This document shows, piece after piece, positions 16,135 to 26,100 of a stretch of 64,000 nt of DNA. The DNA comes from Streptomyces sp. MMG1121. GTDB lineage: Bacteria > Actinomycetota > Actinomycetes > Streptomycetales > Streptomycetaceae. Numbering within the stretch: the first letter of the stretch is position 1; every line of letters starts with the position of its first letter. The notes beneath the pieces were generated by a model, which saw only the letters and a program-made list of their open reading frames with translations, was not told the origin of the DNA and searched no databases. Both the position numbers and the translations under genes were made by a program. Where the stretch lies: NCBI RefSeq assembly GCF_001280015.1, contig NZ_LGDV01000251.1, positions 62,001 to 126,000 on the forward strand, given 5' to 3'.

Positions 16135-19100
16135 ATGACCTCCCCTGTGCGCGCCCACGACCTGATCCTGTGCCTCACCCCGTTCGGGGAGCCCGACGCC
16201 GGGCTCGCCGCAGCCGCCAGTGCCGCCGGCGGGCTCGGCATCCTCGATCTGGGCACCGGCGACCGAAGAGCCCGTGAGGAACTGTCCCGGCTGAGCCGGG
16301 CCGCGCCGGGCCCCTTCGGGATACGGGTGACCGGTCGCTGCACCCTGACCCCGGCCGACGTCGCCGACGCCCCCGACACGGTGCTCCTCACCCCGGACGC
16401 ACCGTGGAGCGTGGCCGAACTACCGCCCTCGTGGCGGGTGTTGGCGGAGGTGACGGATCTCGGGCAGGCTCGGGAGGCCGTCCGCTGCGGCGCCCGGGGC
16501 CTGATCGCCCGGGGTGGCGAGAGCGGCGGCCGGGTGGGCGAACTGAGCACCTTCGTCCTCCTGCAACAGCTCTTGTCGGAGCGGGAGTTGAGCGAGGTGC
16601 CGGTCTGGGCCTGCGGCGGCATCGGACCGCGTACGGCGGCGGCCGCCGTGGCAGGCGGGGCGGCCGGGGTCGTCCTCGACAGCCAACTGGCCCTGCTGGC
16701 CGAGTCGGGGCTCCCCGAGGCGGTCCGTGCGGCGCTGCGGTCCCTGGACGGCTCGGAGACCGTGCTGCTGGCCGGCCACCGGGTACTGCGCCGCCGCGGC
16801 CCCGACGCCCCGCAACCGCCCGCCGACGACCCCGAGGCCGTCGCGACGCTGCTCGGCGCGAGAGACCTGCGCGGCCAGCTGCTGCCGGTGGGCCAGGACG
16901 GCTTCCTCGCCGCCCGGTTCGCCGAGCGGTGGGGGGACGTACGGGGAGTGGTGCGGGGGGTGTCGGCGGCGATCCGCGAGGTGACGGACGCCGGGCCGGC
17001 GGCTTGCCGGGTGGTGGCTTCTGCGGGATCAGAGGTGTCGCGCGGCGTCGTGGATGCCGGATCGGGGGTGTCGCGCGGCGTCGTGGATGCCGGATCAGAA
17101 GTGTCGTGTGGGGTGGCTGGTGCCGGGGCGGCGCCGGTGGAGGGTGCGGCGGATGCCGGGCGCGTGGTGATGCGTGACGTGGTGGATGCCGATGCCCGGC
17201 CCGCAGCCGCCCTGCGCCCTGGCTCTGCCATGAGCCGGGCCCTCGGGACTCGGCTGCCCGTTGCGCAGGGGCCGATGACGCGGGTCAGTGACCGGGCGGG
17301 ATTCGCCGCCGCTGTCGCCGGGGACGGTGCGCTGCCGTTTCTGGCGCTGGCCCTGGCCGACGGGGAGCGGACGCGGGCGATGCTGACCGAGGCCCGGGCC
17401 GTGCTGGACGGGCGGCCCTGGGGGGTGGGCGTCCTCGGGTTCGCACCCGAGGAGATCAGGAATGCTCAGCTCGATGCCGTACGGGAGTCGGGGCCCACGC
17501 ACGCGATCATCGCGGGCGGGCGGCCCGCTCAGGCCGAGGCGCTGGAGCGGGCCGGGATCCGGACCTTCCTGCATGTGCCCTCGCCAGGGCTGCTGCGGCA
17601 GTTCCTCGATGCGGGCGCCCGCAGGTTCGTGTTCGAGGGGTCCGAGTGCGGCGGGCATGTGGGGCCCCGCGCGTCCTTCCCGCTGTGGGAGGCTCAACTG
17701 GCAGTACTCGAGGACCATTTGGCGCAACGCGACGAACGGGCGGGGCGACAGCTCGAGGTCTTCTTCGCGGGCGGGATCCACGACGAGCGGTCGGCCGCGA
17801 TGGTGGCCGCCCTGGCCGCGCCGCTCACCGCGCGGGGCGTCGCCGTCGGTGTCCTGATGGGCACCGCCTACCTGTTCACGGAGGAAGCCGTCGCCCACGG
17901 CGCCATCCGGCCGCTCTTCCAGCGGCAGGTTCTCGCCGCCTGCGCGACCGCCCTGCTGGAGACGGCGCCCGGCCACGCGACCCGCTGCGTGCCCAGCCCC
18001 TTCACCGGCGACTACCGGGAGCGCGAAACCGAGCTGCGGGCCCAGGGGCTGGACGACCGTGACATCTGGGAGGGGCTGGAACGGCTCAATGTGGGGCGGC
18101 TCCGCATCGCCAGCAAGGGGGTGGAGCGGGCCGTCGACGGTGCGTTGGCGGCCGTCGGCGAGGAACGGCAGCTCAGCGACGGGATGTTCATGGCGGGCGA
18201 GGTCGCCGTCCTGCGCTCGGCCACCACCAGCCTGGCCGAGCTGCACCGCTCGGTCACCGACGGTGCCGCGGACTTCCTGACGGACAGGGCCGCCGCCCGC
18301 CCGGGCCCGCTGCCCGCGGCCGAGCCGGCGGCGCCCGCTCCGCTCGACATCGCGATCGTCGGCATGGCCTGCATGTTCCCCGAGGCCCCCGACCTCGCCG
18401 CCTTCTGGGCCAACGTGGTCGCGGGGCGCGACAGCGTCACCGAGGTCCCGCCCGACCGCTGGGACCCCGCCGTGCACCACACCGCAGGCAGCACGGCGTC
18501 GAAGTGGGGCGGCTTCCTGCCCCGCATCCCCTTCGACCCGCTGCGCTACGGCATCCCGCCCGCCTCACTCGGCAGCATCGAACCCGTCCAGCTGCTGTCC
18601 CTGGAAGCGGCCCGCCGCGCGCTGGAGGACGCCGGATACGGTGATCAGGGGCGGGAGTTCGACCGCGCGCGGACCTCCGTGGTCTTCGGTGCCGAGGCCG
18701 GCAGCGACCTCTCCAACGCGGTCACCCTGCGCGCCGTCCTCCCCTCGTACTACGGCCACGTCCCGCCCGGGATCGAGGAGCAGCTGCCCCGGCTGACCGA
18801 GGACTCCTTCCCCGGCATGCTGGCCAACGTCGTCTCCGGCCGGATCGCCAACCGCCTGGACCTCGGCGGTGCCAACTTCACCGTCGACGCCGCCTGCGCC
18901 TCCTCCCTCGCCGCCCTCGACGTGGCGTGCAAGGAACTCGTCTCCGGCACCAGCGACGTCGTGCTGTGCGGGGGCGCCGACCTGCACAACGGCATCAACG
19001 ACTATGTCCTGTTCTCCTCCGTCCACGCGCTCTCCGCGACCGGACGTTCCCGCGCCTTCGACGCCTCGGCCGACGGCATCGCCCTCGGTGAGGGCGTGGC

Positions 19101-22100
19101 CTGCCTGGTCCTCAAACGGCTCGCGGACGCCGAACGGGACGGCGACCGGATCTACGGCGTGGTCAAGGGCATCGGCTCCGCCAGCGACGGCCGTTCCCGC
19201 GGTCTGACCGCGCCCCGTCCCGAAGGCCAGCGCGTCGCGCTGGAGCGGGCGTACCGCAACGCCGGTGTCTCACCGGCGGACGTCGGCCTCGTCGAGGCGC
19301 ACGGCACCGGTACGGTCGTCGGCGACCGCACCGAACTCACGGTACTCGGCGAGGTGTTCACCGAGTCGGGTGCCACCACGGGGCGCTGTGCCCTCGGCTC
19401 GGTCAAGTCGCAGATCGGGCACACCAAGTGCGCCGCCGGACTCGCCGGCCTGATCAAGGCCACCCTCGCCCTGTACACCGGGATCACGCCGCCCACCCTC
19501 CACCTGGAGCGGCCCAACCCGGCCTGGACGCAGGACGACAGCCCCTTCGTCTTCCACACCCGTGCCCGCCCCTGGACGGCACCGGCGCCCCAACGGCTCG
19601 CCGGAGTCAGCGCGTTCGGCTTCGGCGGCACCAACTTCCATGCCGTACTGGCCGCTCACGCCCCCGCCGTACCGCCCGCGCAGGCCCTGGACGCCTGGCC
19701 GTGCGAGCTGCTGCTGTTCCGGGGCCGGGACACGGCGGCGGCCCATCGGGTGGTCGAGGAGATCCTCGGGGCCGCCGAGGCCGACGGCCGCCCCTGGCGC
19801 CTGCGGGACCTCGCCCTCGCCGCCGCCCGCCGCGCCGACACGGCACACGAACCGGTACGGGCCGCCGTCGTGGCCCGCGACATCGGGGAACTGACCGGAC
19901 AGCTACGGCGGGTCCTCGCCGGGGAGCACGATCCGGCCGCCGGGATCCACCTCGCCGACCCGGTGGAGGGCCGGATCGCCTTCCTCTTCCCCGGCCAGGG
20001 CAGCCAGCGCGCCGGCATGCTCGCCGACCTCCTGGTCACCCTCCCCGCGCTGCGTCACTATCTGCATCTCGGCCGCGCCCACGCCGACGTCGTCCACCCG
20101 CCGGCCGCCTTCGACGACACCGCCCGCGAACGCCGGCGGGCCGCCCTCACCGACACCCGGGCCGCACAGCCCGCCCTCGGCATCGCGGGCCTCGCCGCCC
20201 ACGCCTTCCTCGTCTTCGCGGGGGTCCGCCCCGACCAGGCCGCCGGTCACAGCTACGGCGAACTGGTCGCCCTCGCCGCGGCCGGCGCCCTCGACCCCGA
20301 GACCCTGCTGGAGCTGAGCGGCGAACGGGCCGGCGCGATCCTGGCGGCGGCCGGCGACGACCCCGGCACCATGGCCGCCGTCGGCGCCCCCGCCGAGACC
20401 GTCGTACGCACCCTGGGCACGGCGCAGGCCCCCGCGACGGTCGTCGTCGCCAACCTCAACTCGCCGCAACAGACCGTCATTTCGGGACCCACGGCGGACG
20501 TCGAGACGGCCGTACGGCTACTGCGCGCGGCCGGACTCGGCGCCCGGCGCATCCCCGTGGCCTGCGCCTTCCACAGCCCCGTCGTGGCGGCGGCGGGCGA
20601 GCGGTTCGCCAAGGTCCTCGCGGACAAGACCGTACGGGCGCCCGAGTTCCCCGTCTGGGCCAACCGCACGGCCGCGCCCTACGCCGCCGACCCCGGCGCG
20701 GTGCGCGCCGAACTCGCCGCCCAGATCGGCTCCCCGGTCGCCTTCGCCGCCCAGATCGAGGCCATGTACGAGGCGGGCGCGCGGCTCTTCGTCGAGGCGG
20801 GCCCCGGCACCGTGCTCACCCGGCTCGTGGGCCAGATCCTCGGCGACCGCCCGCACCGCACGGTCGCCTGCGAACCGACGGCCGACAGCGGTCTGCGTGG
20901 CTGGCTCGACGCGCTCGCCCGGCTCGCCGTCGCCGGGCAGCCGGTGCGCACCGCCTGGCTGCTGCGGGGTCGCGACGCGGTCGACGCACTGCGCGTCCCG
21001 GCACCGAAACGGCCCGGCTGGACGGTGGACGGGCACCTCGTCCGCACCGTCGACGGAGCACTCCTGCCCGGTGCCCTCGCACCGGCCCGAAGAGTCGTGG
21101 AGACGACCGTGACCACCGACCAGCCGCATGGCGCCCCCACCGACCGGGACGCACTGATCTCCGAATTCCTGCGCACCAGCCGCGAGATGATCGCCGCCCA
21201 GCGCGATGTGCTGCTCACGTACTTCGGCGCCGCACCGGGTACGACACCGGCGCCGCCGCCGGTCGCCGCCGCACCGGTTCCGATTCAGGCTCCGGTTCCG
21301 ATGGGAACGCGTGAACTTCCGCCCAGTGAGCCTCAGTTGACGGATCCTGCCTCTCTCGATCCGGTGGACGACGTCGAGCGGGTCGTTCTGGAGATCATCA
21401 GCGAACGCACCGGCTACCCCGTCGACATGATCGAGCCCGACCTCGATCTGGAGGCGGACCTCAGTATCGACTCCATCAAGCGCGCCGAGATAGCGGGCGA
21501 ACTCGCCAAACGGCTCGGCATCGCGGGCGGCGCCGGGATCCTGGACGACGCCGAGCTGGAGGAGCTGGCCAAGGCGCGTACGGCCGCGGCGGTGACGGCA
21601 TGGCTGACGGCGCGGGCCGGCGAGGGAGGCAGGGGCGAGCCGGCCCAGGAGCGGGCGGAGGCGTCGTACGACGGCGAGCGGGCCCAGGAACACACCCTGG
21701 TCCCCGGCGTACCGCCCCGGCGCTGTGAACTGCGGCCCGTACCCCTGACCGAGCCCGGCCCCGCCGGCCTCGACCTCTCCGGCCGGCGCTTCGCCCTGCT
21801 GGGCGGTGGCGAGGACGCGGCTGCCCAAGTCGCCGCGCGGCTCGCCCGGGAGGGTGCCGACGCCGTACTCCTCGACCGTGGCCACCTCCTCACCGAGGCC
21901 GACGGCCCGGTGGACGGTGTGCTGTACCTGGGCGCGTTGCCCGGCCCGGACCTCCCGGTGCTGCCGGACGCCTTCCCGGTGCTCCGGGCGGCACTGGCGT
22001 GCGGCCCGCGCTCGCTGCTCGCCGTGCGGGCCGCCGACCGCGCGGCAGCGGTGCGGGCGGCCGGTCTGGACGGACTGTTCCGCACCGTCGGCCGCGAGTA

Positions 22101-23178
22101 CCCCGACCTCCTCACCCGGGTCGTCGCCGTGGCGGACACCACCCCGGCGGCCGTCGCCGACGCCCTGCTCGCCGAGCTGCGCGCCCCGGAACCGGCCCCC
22201 GTCGTGCTGCGTACGGCGGCCGGAGTCCGCCAGGGACTCGACCTGGTGCCCGCGCCCCTCGGCCTGCTCGGCGGCACCGGCGCCGGACCCGCCGACGACG
22301 GTGCCGCCGAGGCCGCGGCCCTGGGCCTCGACCGGGACTCCGTCGTCCTGCTGGCCGGCGGTGCCCGGGGCATCACCGCCCGGTTCGCGGCCACGCTGGC
22401 CCGCGCCTGCCGGTGCCGCATCGAGCTGCTGGGCCGCACCCCGGCGCCCACCGCACCCGACGACCCGCGCACCGAGGCCGCCCGCACCCCCGTCGAGCTG
22501 CGGGCGGCGCTCGCCGCCGGGCCCGACGCGCCCCAGCCGGCCGAGATCAACCGGGCCGCCGAACTGATCCTCGCCCAGCGGGAGATCGCCGCCACGCTCG
22601 CCGAACTCGGCGCGCTGGGCAGCGAGGCCCGCTACCGCTCGGTCGACTTCCGGGAGCGGGAGGCCGTCCTCCAGGCGGTCAAGGAGATCCACGCCGAGCA
22701 CGGCCGCCTCGACGGTGTCGTCTTCGCCGCCGGAGTGATCGAGGACCGGCTGATCGCCGACAAGACCCCCGAGTCCTTCCAACGGGTCTACGGCACGAAG
22801 ACGGCCGGGGCCGCCGCACTGTTCGCCGCCCTGGACGACCTGCCCGCCGCGCCCGCGTTCACCGTGCTGTTCGGCAGCATCGCCGCTGTCCTCGGCAACC
22901 GCGGCCAGGCCGACTACGCCGCCGCCAACGACGCCCTGGAAGCGCTCGGCACGGACTGGGCCGCCCGCACCGGGCACCGTGCGCTGACCGTCCACTGGGG
23001 GCCCTGGGCACCCTCCGGCACGCACACCGGCATGGTCGGCGCGGAACTCGGCCGCGCGTACGCCCGGCGCGGAGTCGAGCTGATCGACCCGGACGAGGGC
23101 ACCGCGGCCCTGCTCCGGGAACTCGCCTGGGGCGACCCGGCGGCCCGTGCCGTCGTCCACACCGCGTCGGGCTGGTGA
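16135..23178 (+). CDS. Iterative lipid/polyketide synthase subunit A: NMO-NMO-KS-AT-ACP-KR
   Basis: This 2347-residue multienzyme has two flavin (nitronate monooxygenase/PfaD-like) barrels: a shorter one (16,150-16,800) with CGGIGPRTAAAAV, and a full one (17,229-18,060) with VAQGPMTRVSD, FEGSECGGHVGP and FFAGGIHDERSA. A PfaD-like helical tail follows. The ketosynthase (18,343-19,660) has Cys921 in DAACASSL, HGTGT, and SVKSQIGHTKCAAG. The acyltransferase (19,972-20,960) has Ser1373 in GHSYGE and CAFHSPVV. The carrier domain has Ser1780 in LSIDSIKR, the PUFA-synthase style. The ketoreductase has GGARGITA, Ser2248 and Tyr2261. Domain order and KS/ACP motifs point to PUFA/HglE-type synthases, with PfaD fused in front of PfaA. 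It is first in a six-gene operon. A linker carries 33-bp repeats. Confidence 0.93.
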   Translation: MTSPVRAHDLILCLTPFGEPDAGLAAAASAAGGLGILDLGTGDRRAREELSRLSRAAPGPFGIRVTGRCTLTPADVADAPDTVLLTPDAPWSVAELPPSWRVLAEVTDLGQAREAVRCGARGLIARGGESGGRVGELSTFVLLQQLLSERELSEVPVWACGGIGPRTAAAAVAGGAAGVVLDSQLALLAESGLPEAVRAALRSLDGSETVLLAGHRVLRRRGPDAPQPPADDPEAVATLLGARDLRGQLLPVGQDGFLAARFAERWGDVRGVVRGVSAAIREVTDAGPAACRVVASAGSEVSRGVVDAGSGVSRGVVDAGSEVSCGVAGAGAAPVEGAADAGRVVMRDVVDADARPAAALRPGSAMSRALGTRLPVAQGPMTRVSDRAGFAAAVAGDGALPFLALALADGERTRAMLTEARAVLDGRPWGVGVLGFAPEEIRNAQLDAVRESGPTHAIIAGGRPAQAEALERAGIRTFLHVPSPGLLRQFLDAGARRFVFEGSECGGHVGPRASFPLWEAQLAVLEDHLAQRDERAGRQLEVFFAGGIHDERSAAMVAALAAPLTARGVAVGVLMGTAYLFTEEAVAHGAIRPLFQRQVLAACATALLETAPGHATRCVPSPFTGDYRERETELRAQGLDDRDIWEGLERLNVGRLRIASKGVERAVDGALAAVGEERQLSDGMFMAGEVAVLRSATTSLAELHRSVTDGAADFLTDRAAARPGPLPAAEPAAPAPLDIAIVGMACMFPEAPDLAAFWANVVAGRDSVTEVPPDRWDPAVHHTAGSTASKWGGFLPRIPFDPLRYGIPPASLGSIEPVQLLSLEAARRALEDAGYGDQGREFDRARTSVVFGAEAGSDLSNAVTLRAVLPSYYGHVPPGIEEQLPRLTEDSFPGMLANVVSGRIANRLDLGGANFTVDAACASSLAALDVACKELVSGTSDVVLCGGADLHNGINDYVLFSSVHALSATGRSRAFDASADGIALGEGVACLVLKRLADAERDGDRIYGVVKGIGSASDGRSRGLTAPRPEGQRVALERAYRNAGVSPADVGLVEAHGTGTVVGDRTELTVLGEVFTESGATTGRCALGSVKSQIGHTKCAAGLAGLIKATLALYTGITPPTLHLERPNPAWTQDDSPFVFHTRARPWTAPAPQRLAGVSAFGFGGTNFHAVLAAHAPAVPPAQALDAWPCELLLFRGRDTAAAHRVVEEILGAAEADGRPWRLRDLALAAARRADTAHEPVRAAVVARDIGELTGQLRRVLAGEHDPAAGIHLADPVEGRIAFLFPGQGSQRAGMLADLLVTLPALRHYLHLGRAHADVVHPPAAFDDTARERRRAALTDTRAAQPALGIAGLAAHAFLVFAGVRPDQAAGHSYGELVALAAAGALDPETLLELSGERAGAILAAAGDDPGTMAAVGAPAETVVRTLGTAQAPATVVVANLNSPQQTVISGPTADVETAVRLLRAAGLGARRIPVACAFHSPVVAAAGERFAKVLADKTVRAPEFPVWANRTAAPYAADPGAVRAELAAQIGSPVAFAAQIEAMYEAGARLFVEAGPGTVLTRLVGQILGDRPHRTVACEPTADSGLRGWLDALARLAVAGQPVRTAWLLRGRDAVDALRVPAPKRPGWTVDGHLVRTVDGALLPGALAPARRVVETTVTTDQPHGAPTDRDALISEFLRTSREMIAAQRDVLLTYFGAAPGTTPAPPPVAAAPVPIQAPVPMGTRELPPSEPQLTDPASLDPVDDVERVVLEIISERTGYPVDMIEPDLDLEADLSIDSIKRAEIAGELAKRLGIAGGAGILDDAELEELAKARTAAAVTAWLTARAGEGGRGEPAQERAEASYDGERAQEHTLVPGVPPRRCELRPVPLTEPGPAGLDLSGRRFALLGGGEDAAAQVAARLAREGADAVLLDRGHLLTEADGPVDGVLYLGALPGPDLPVLPDAFPVLRAALACGPRSLLAVRAADRAAAVRAAGLDGLFRTVGREYPDLLTRVVAVADTTPAAVADALLAELRAPEPAPVVLRTAAGVRQGLDLVPAPLGLLGGTGAGPADDGAAEAAALGLDRDSVVLLAGGARGITARFAATLARACRCRIELLGRTPAPTAPDDPRTEAARTPVELRAALAAGPDAPQPAEINRAAELILAQREIAATLAELGALGSEARYRSVDFREREAVLQAVKEIHAEHGRLDGVVFAAGVIEDRLIADKTPESFQRVYGTKTAGAAALFAALDDLPAAPAFTVLFGSIAAVLGNRGQADYAAANDALEALGTDWAARTGHRALTVHWGPWAPSGTHTGMVGAELGRAYARRGVELIDPDEGTAALLRELAWGDPAARAVVHTASGW
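17035..17133 (+). repeat. In-frame 33-bp tandem repeat in the NMO-NMO linker
   Basis: Two near-identical 33-bp units (17,035-17,067 and 17,068-17,100) and a third degenerate unit encode 11-residue repeats such as VSRGVVDAGSG. The repeat lies in the linker between the two flavin barrels. Its length keeps the frame. Confidence 0.8.
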
Positions 23179-23179
23179 C

Positions 23180-26100
23180 ATGCGGGACATGACGGACCGT
23201 CAGACACCCGTCGCCGTCGTCGGGATGGCGGTGCTGCTGCCCGGCGCCCCCGGCCTGGACGCCTACTGGCGCAATCTGCGCGACGGCGTCGACGCGATCA
23301 GCGAGGTCCCCGCGGGCCGCTGGGACACCGACTACTACCGGCCCGGTACGGCCGGCGGGCCCGCCGTCGCCGACCAGGTGTACTGCCGGCGCGGCGGGTT
23401 CGTGGACCGCCTGGCCGAGGTGGAGGTCACGCGTTACGGCATCATGCCCGCGTCGGTGCCCGGCACCGAGCCCGACCAGCTGATCGCGCTCGACGTGGCC
23501 GCCGCCGCGCTCGCCGACGCGGGCGGCACGCAGCGGTTGCCCGAGCGGCACCGGATCGGGGTCGCCCTGGGCCGCGGCGGCTACCTCACGCCCGGCCTGG
23601 TCCGGCTCGACCAGCGAGTGCGGACCGCCGGCCAACTCGTGCGCACTCTCGGTGAGTTGCTGCCAGACCTCGACTCCGCACAACTCGACCGCATCCGCAC
23701 CGCGTTCACCGACCGGCTCGGCCCCGACAGCCCGGAGTCCGCGATCGGCCTGGTCCCCAACCTGGCCGCGTCCCGCATCGCCAACCGGCTCGATCTGCGC
23801 GGCCCCGCCTACACCGTGGACGCGGCCTGTGCCTCCTCCCTGGTCGCCGTGGACCAGGCGGTCACCGAACTGGCCACCGGCCGCTGCGACATGATGCTGG
23901 CCGGAGGAGTGCATCACTGTCACGACATCACGCTCTGGAGCGTCTTCTCGCAACTACGCGCCCTGTCCCCGACCGAGCGCATCCGCCCCTTCCACCGGGA
24001 GGCGGACGGCATCCTCATCGGCGAGGGCACGGGCGTCGTCGTCCTGAAACGGCTCGCGGACGCCGAACGCGCGGGAGACCGTGTCTACGCGGTGATCCGG
24101 GGCGCGGGCGTGGCCAGCGACGGCCGTACGGCAGGGCTCGTCACCCCCGACCCGGGCGGGCAGGCCCGCGCCGTACGGCAGGCCTGGCGGGCCGCCGGGC
24201 TCGACCCCGCCGCACCGGACTCCCTGGGCCTGCTGGAGGCGCACGGCACCGCCACCCCCGCCGGTGACGAGGCCGAACTCGCCACGCTGGCCGCGGTGTT
24301 CGGACCCGGGGCCGGGCACGGCGACGGCTTCCGCCCGGTCCTCGGCTCGGTGAAGTCGATGATCGGCCACACCATGCCGGCCGCCGGAGTCGCGGGCCTG
24401 GTCAAGGCCGCCCTCGCGCTCCACCACGCCACCCTGCTGCCCACCCTCCACTGCGACGACCCCCACCCCGGCCTCGCCGCCACCCGCTTCCGCACCCTGG
24501 AGAGCTCCCTGCCCTGGGAGACCGACGCCGACCGCCCGGTCCGCAGGGCCGCCGTGAACGCCTTCGGGTTCGGCGGCATCAACGCCCATGTGGTGCTGGA
24601 GGAGGCACCGGGGGCGCGTCCGGCTCCGGCGCCCGCACGGGGTCCCGGCCTGGCACCGGCTCGCGCGCAGGGACCCGGGCCCGTGGAGGTGCGGGCATCC
24701 GCAACGGCTCGCGGGCAAGCGTCCGGGCCCGTGGAGGTGCGGGCACCCGAACCGGCCCACGCACACCGCCCGGCACCCGCCCGCGTACAACAGCCCGCCG
24801 CCGTCCCTGTCCGCGCCGACGTCACCGAGCCCGAGCCCGTCCTGCTCCTCGCCGCCGACAGCGTGACCGACCTCGCCGCCCTCCTCGCCGCCGACGACGC
24901 CGCCGTACGTGCCGCCGGACTCGACCCCGCCCGGCCGCACCCGGGGGCCGGTCCCGTCCGGCTCGGTGTCGCCGTCCCGAACGCCAAGCGGCTCGCCCTG
25001 GCCCGCCGCGCGGTCGCCAAGGGCCGGGCCTGGCAGGGGCGCGGGGACGTGTGGTTCCGGCCGGGGCCGCTGCTCGGCCGCGCCGGCGGCAGGCTGGCGT
25101 TCGTCTTCCCGGGCCTGGAGGGCGACTTCGCCCCGCGCACCGACGACATCGCCGCCCACTTCGGCCTGCGTCCGCTGTCCGGCACGGACGTCGAGGTCGG
25201 CGACGTCGCACGGCACGGCTTCGGCGTCGTCGGCGTGGGTCGCCTGCTGGACCGGGCGCTGCGCCGGATGGGTGTCGTACCGGACGCGGTCGCCGGGCAC
25301 AGCGTCGGCGAATGGACGGCCATGGCGGCGGCCGGGCTCTACTCGGCCGCCCAGGTGGACGCCTTCATGGCCGAGTTCGACCCCGACACGCTCACCGTCC
25401 CCGGCCTCGCCTTCGCCGCCCTCGGTACCTCGGCCGCGCACGTCCGTACCGCGCTGGGCGAGGACTGGCCGGACGCCGGGATCGTGCTCTCCCACGACAA
25501 CGCGCCCCGCCAGTCCATGGTCTGCGGACCCGGTACGGCGGTCGAGGCGTTCGTGCGGTCCCTGCGCGCCCAGGGGGTGATCTGCCAGGTGCTGCCCTTC
25601 CGCTCCGGCTTCCACACCTCGATGCTCGAACCGTACCTCGCCCCCATCAAGGAGGCCGCCGACCGCTTCCGGCTCCACCCGCCGACCGTGCCGGTGTGGT
25701 CCGGAACCACCGCGGCGCCGTTCCCACGGGCCGAGGCGGAGGTGCGCGAGCTGTTCGTACGGCATCTGCTGGAGCCCGTGCGGTTCCGTGAGCTGACCGA
25801 GGCGCTGTACACCGCCGGGCACCGCGTCTTCGTCCAGACCGGCCCGGGCCGGCTCACTTCCCTGATCGACGACACCCTCGGCGACCGCGACCACCTGGCC
25901 GTCGCCGCGAACGCGTCCCAGCACAGCGGCATGGCCCAACTCCGACGGACGGCAACGGCGTTGTGGACGGCGGGAGCCCGCGTGGCACCGGCGCTGCCAC
26001 CCCGGGCGCCGGCGGCCGCGACCACGGCACACCGGCGTCCACCGGTCCGCCTCGACCTCGGCGGAGCCCTCGTCTCGCTGGACGGGCCGGAACTGGACGC

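Noticed and set aside
20518..23190. Minus-strand open frame of 890 codons
   Set aside because: It is the antisense of the KS-AT-KR part of subunit A, and its composition is typical of GC-rich shadow frames.
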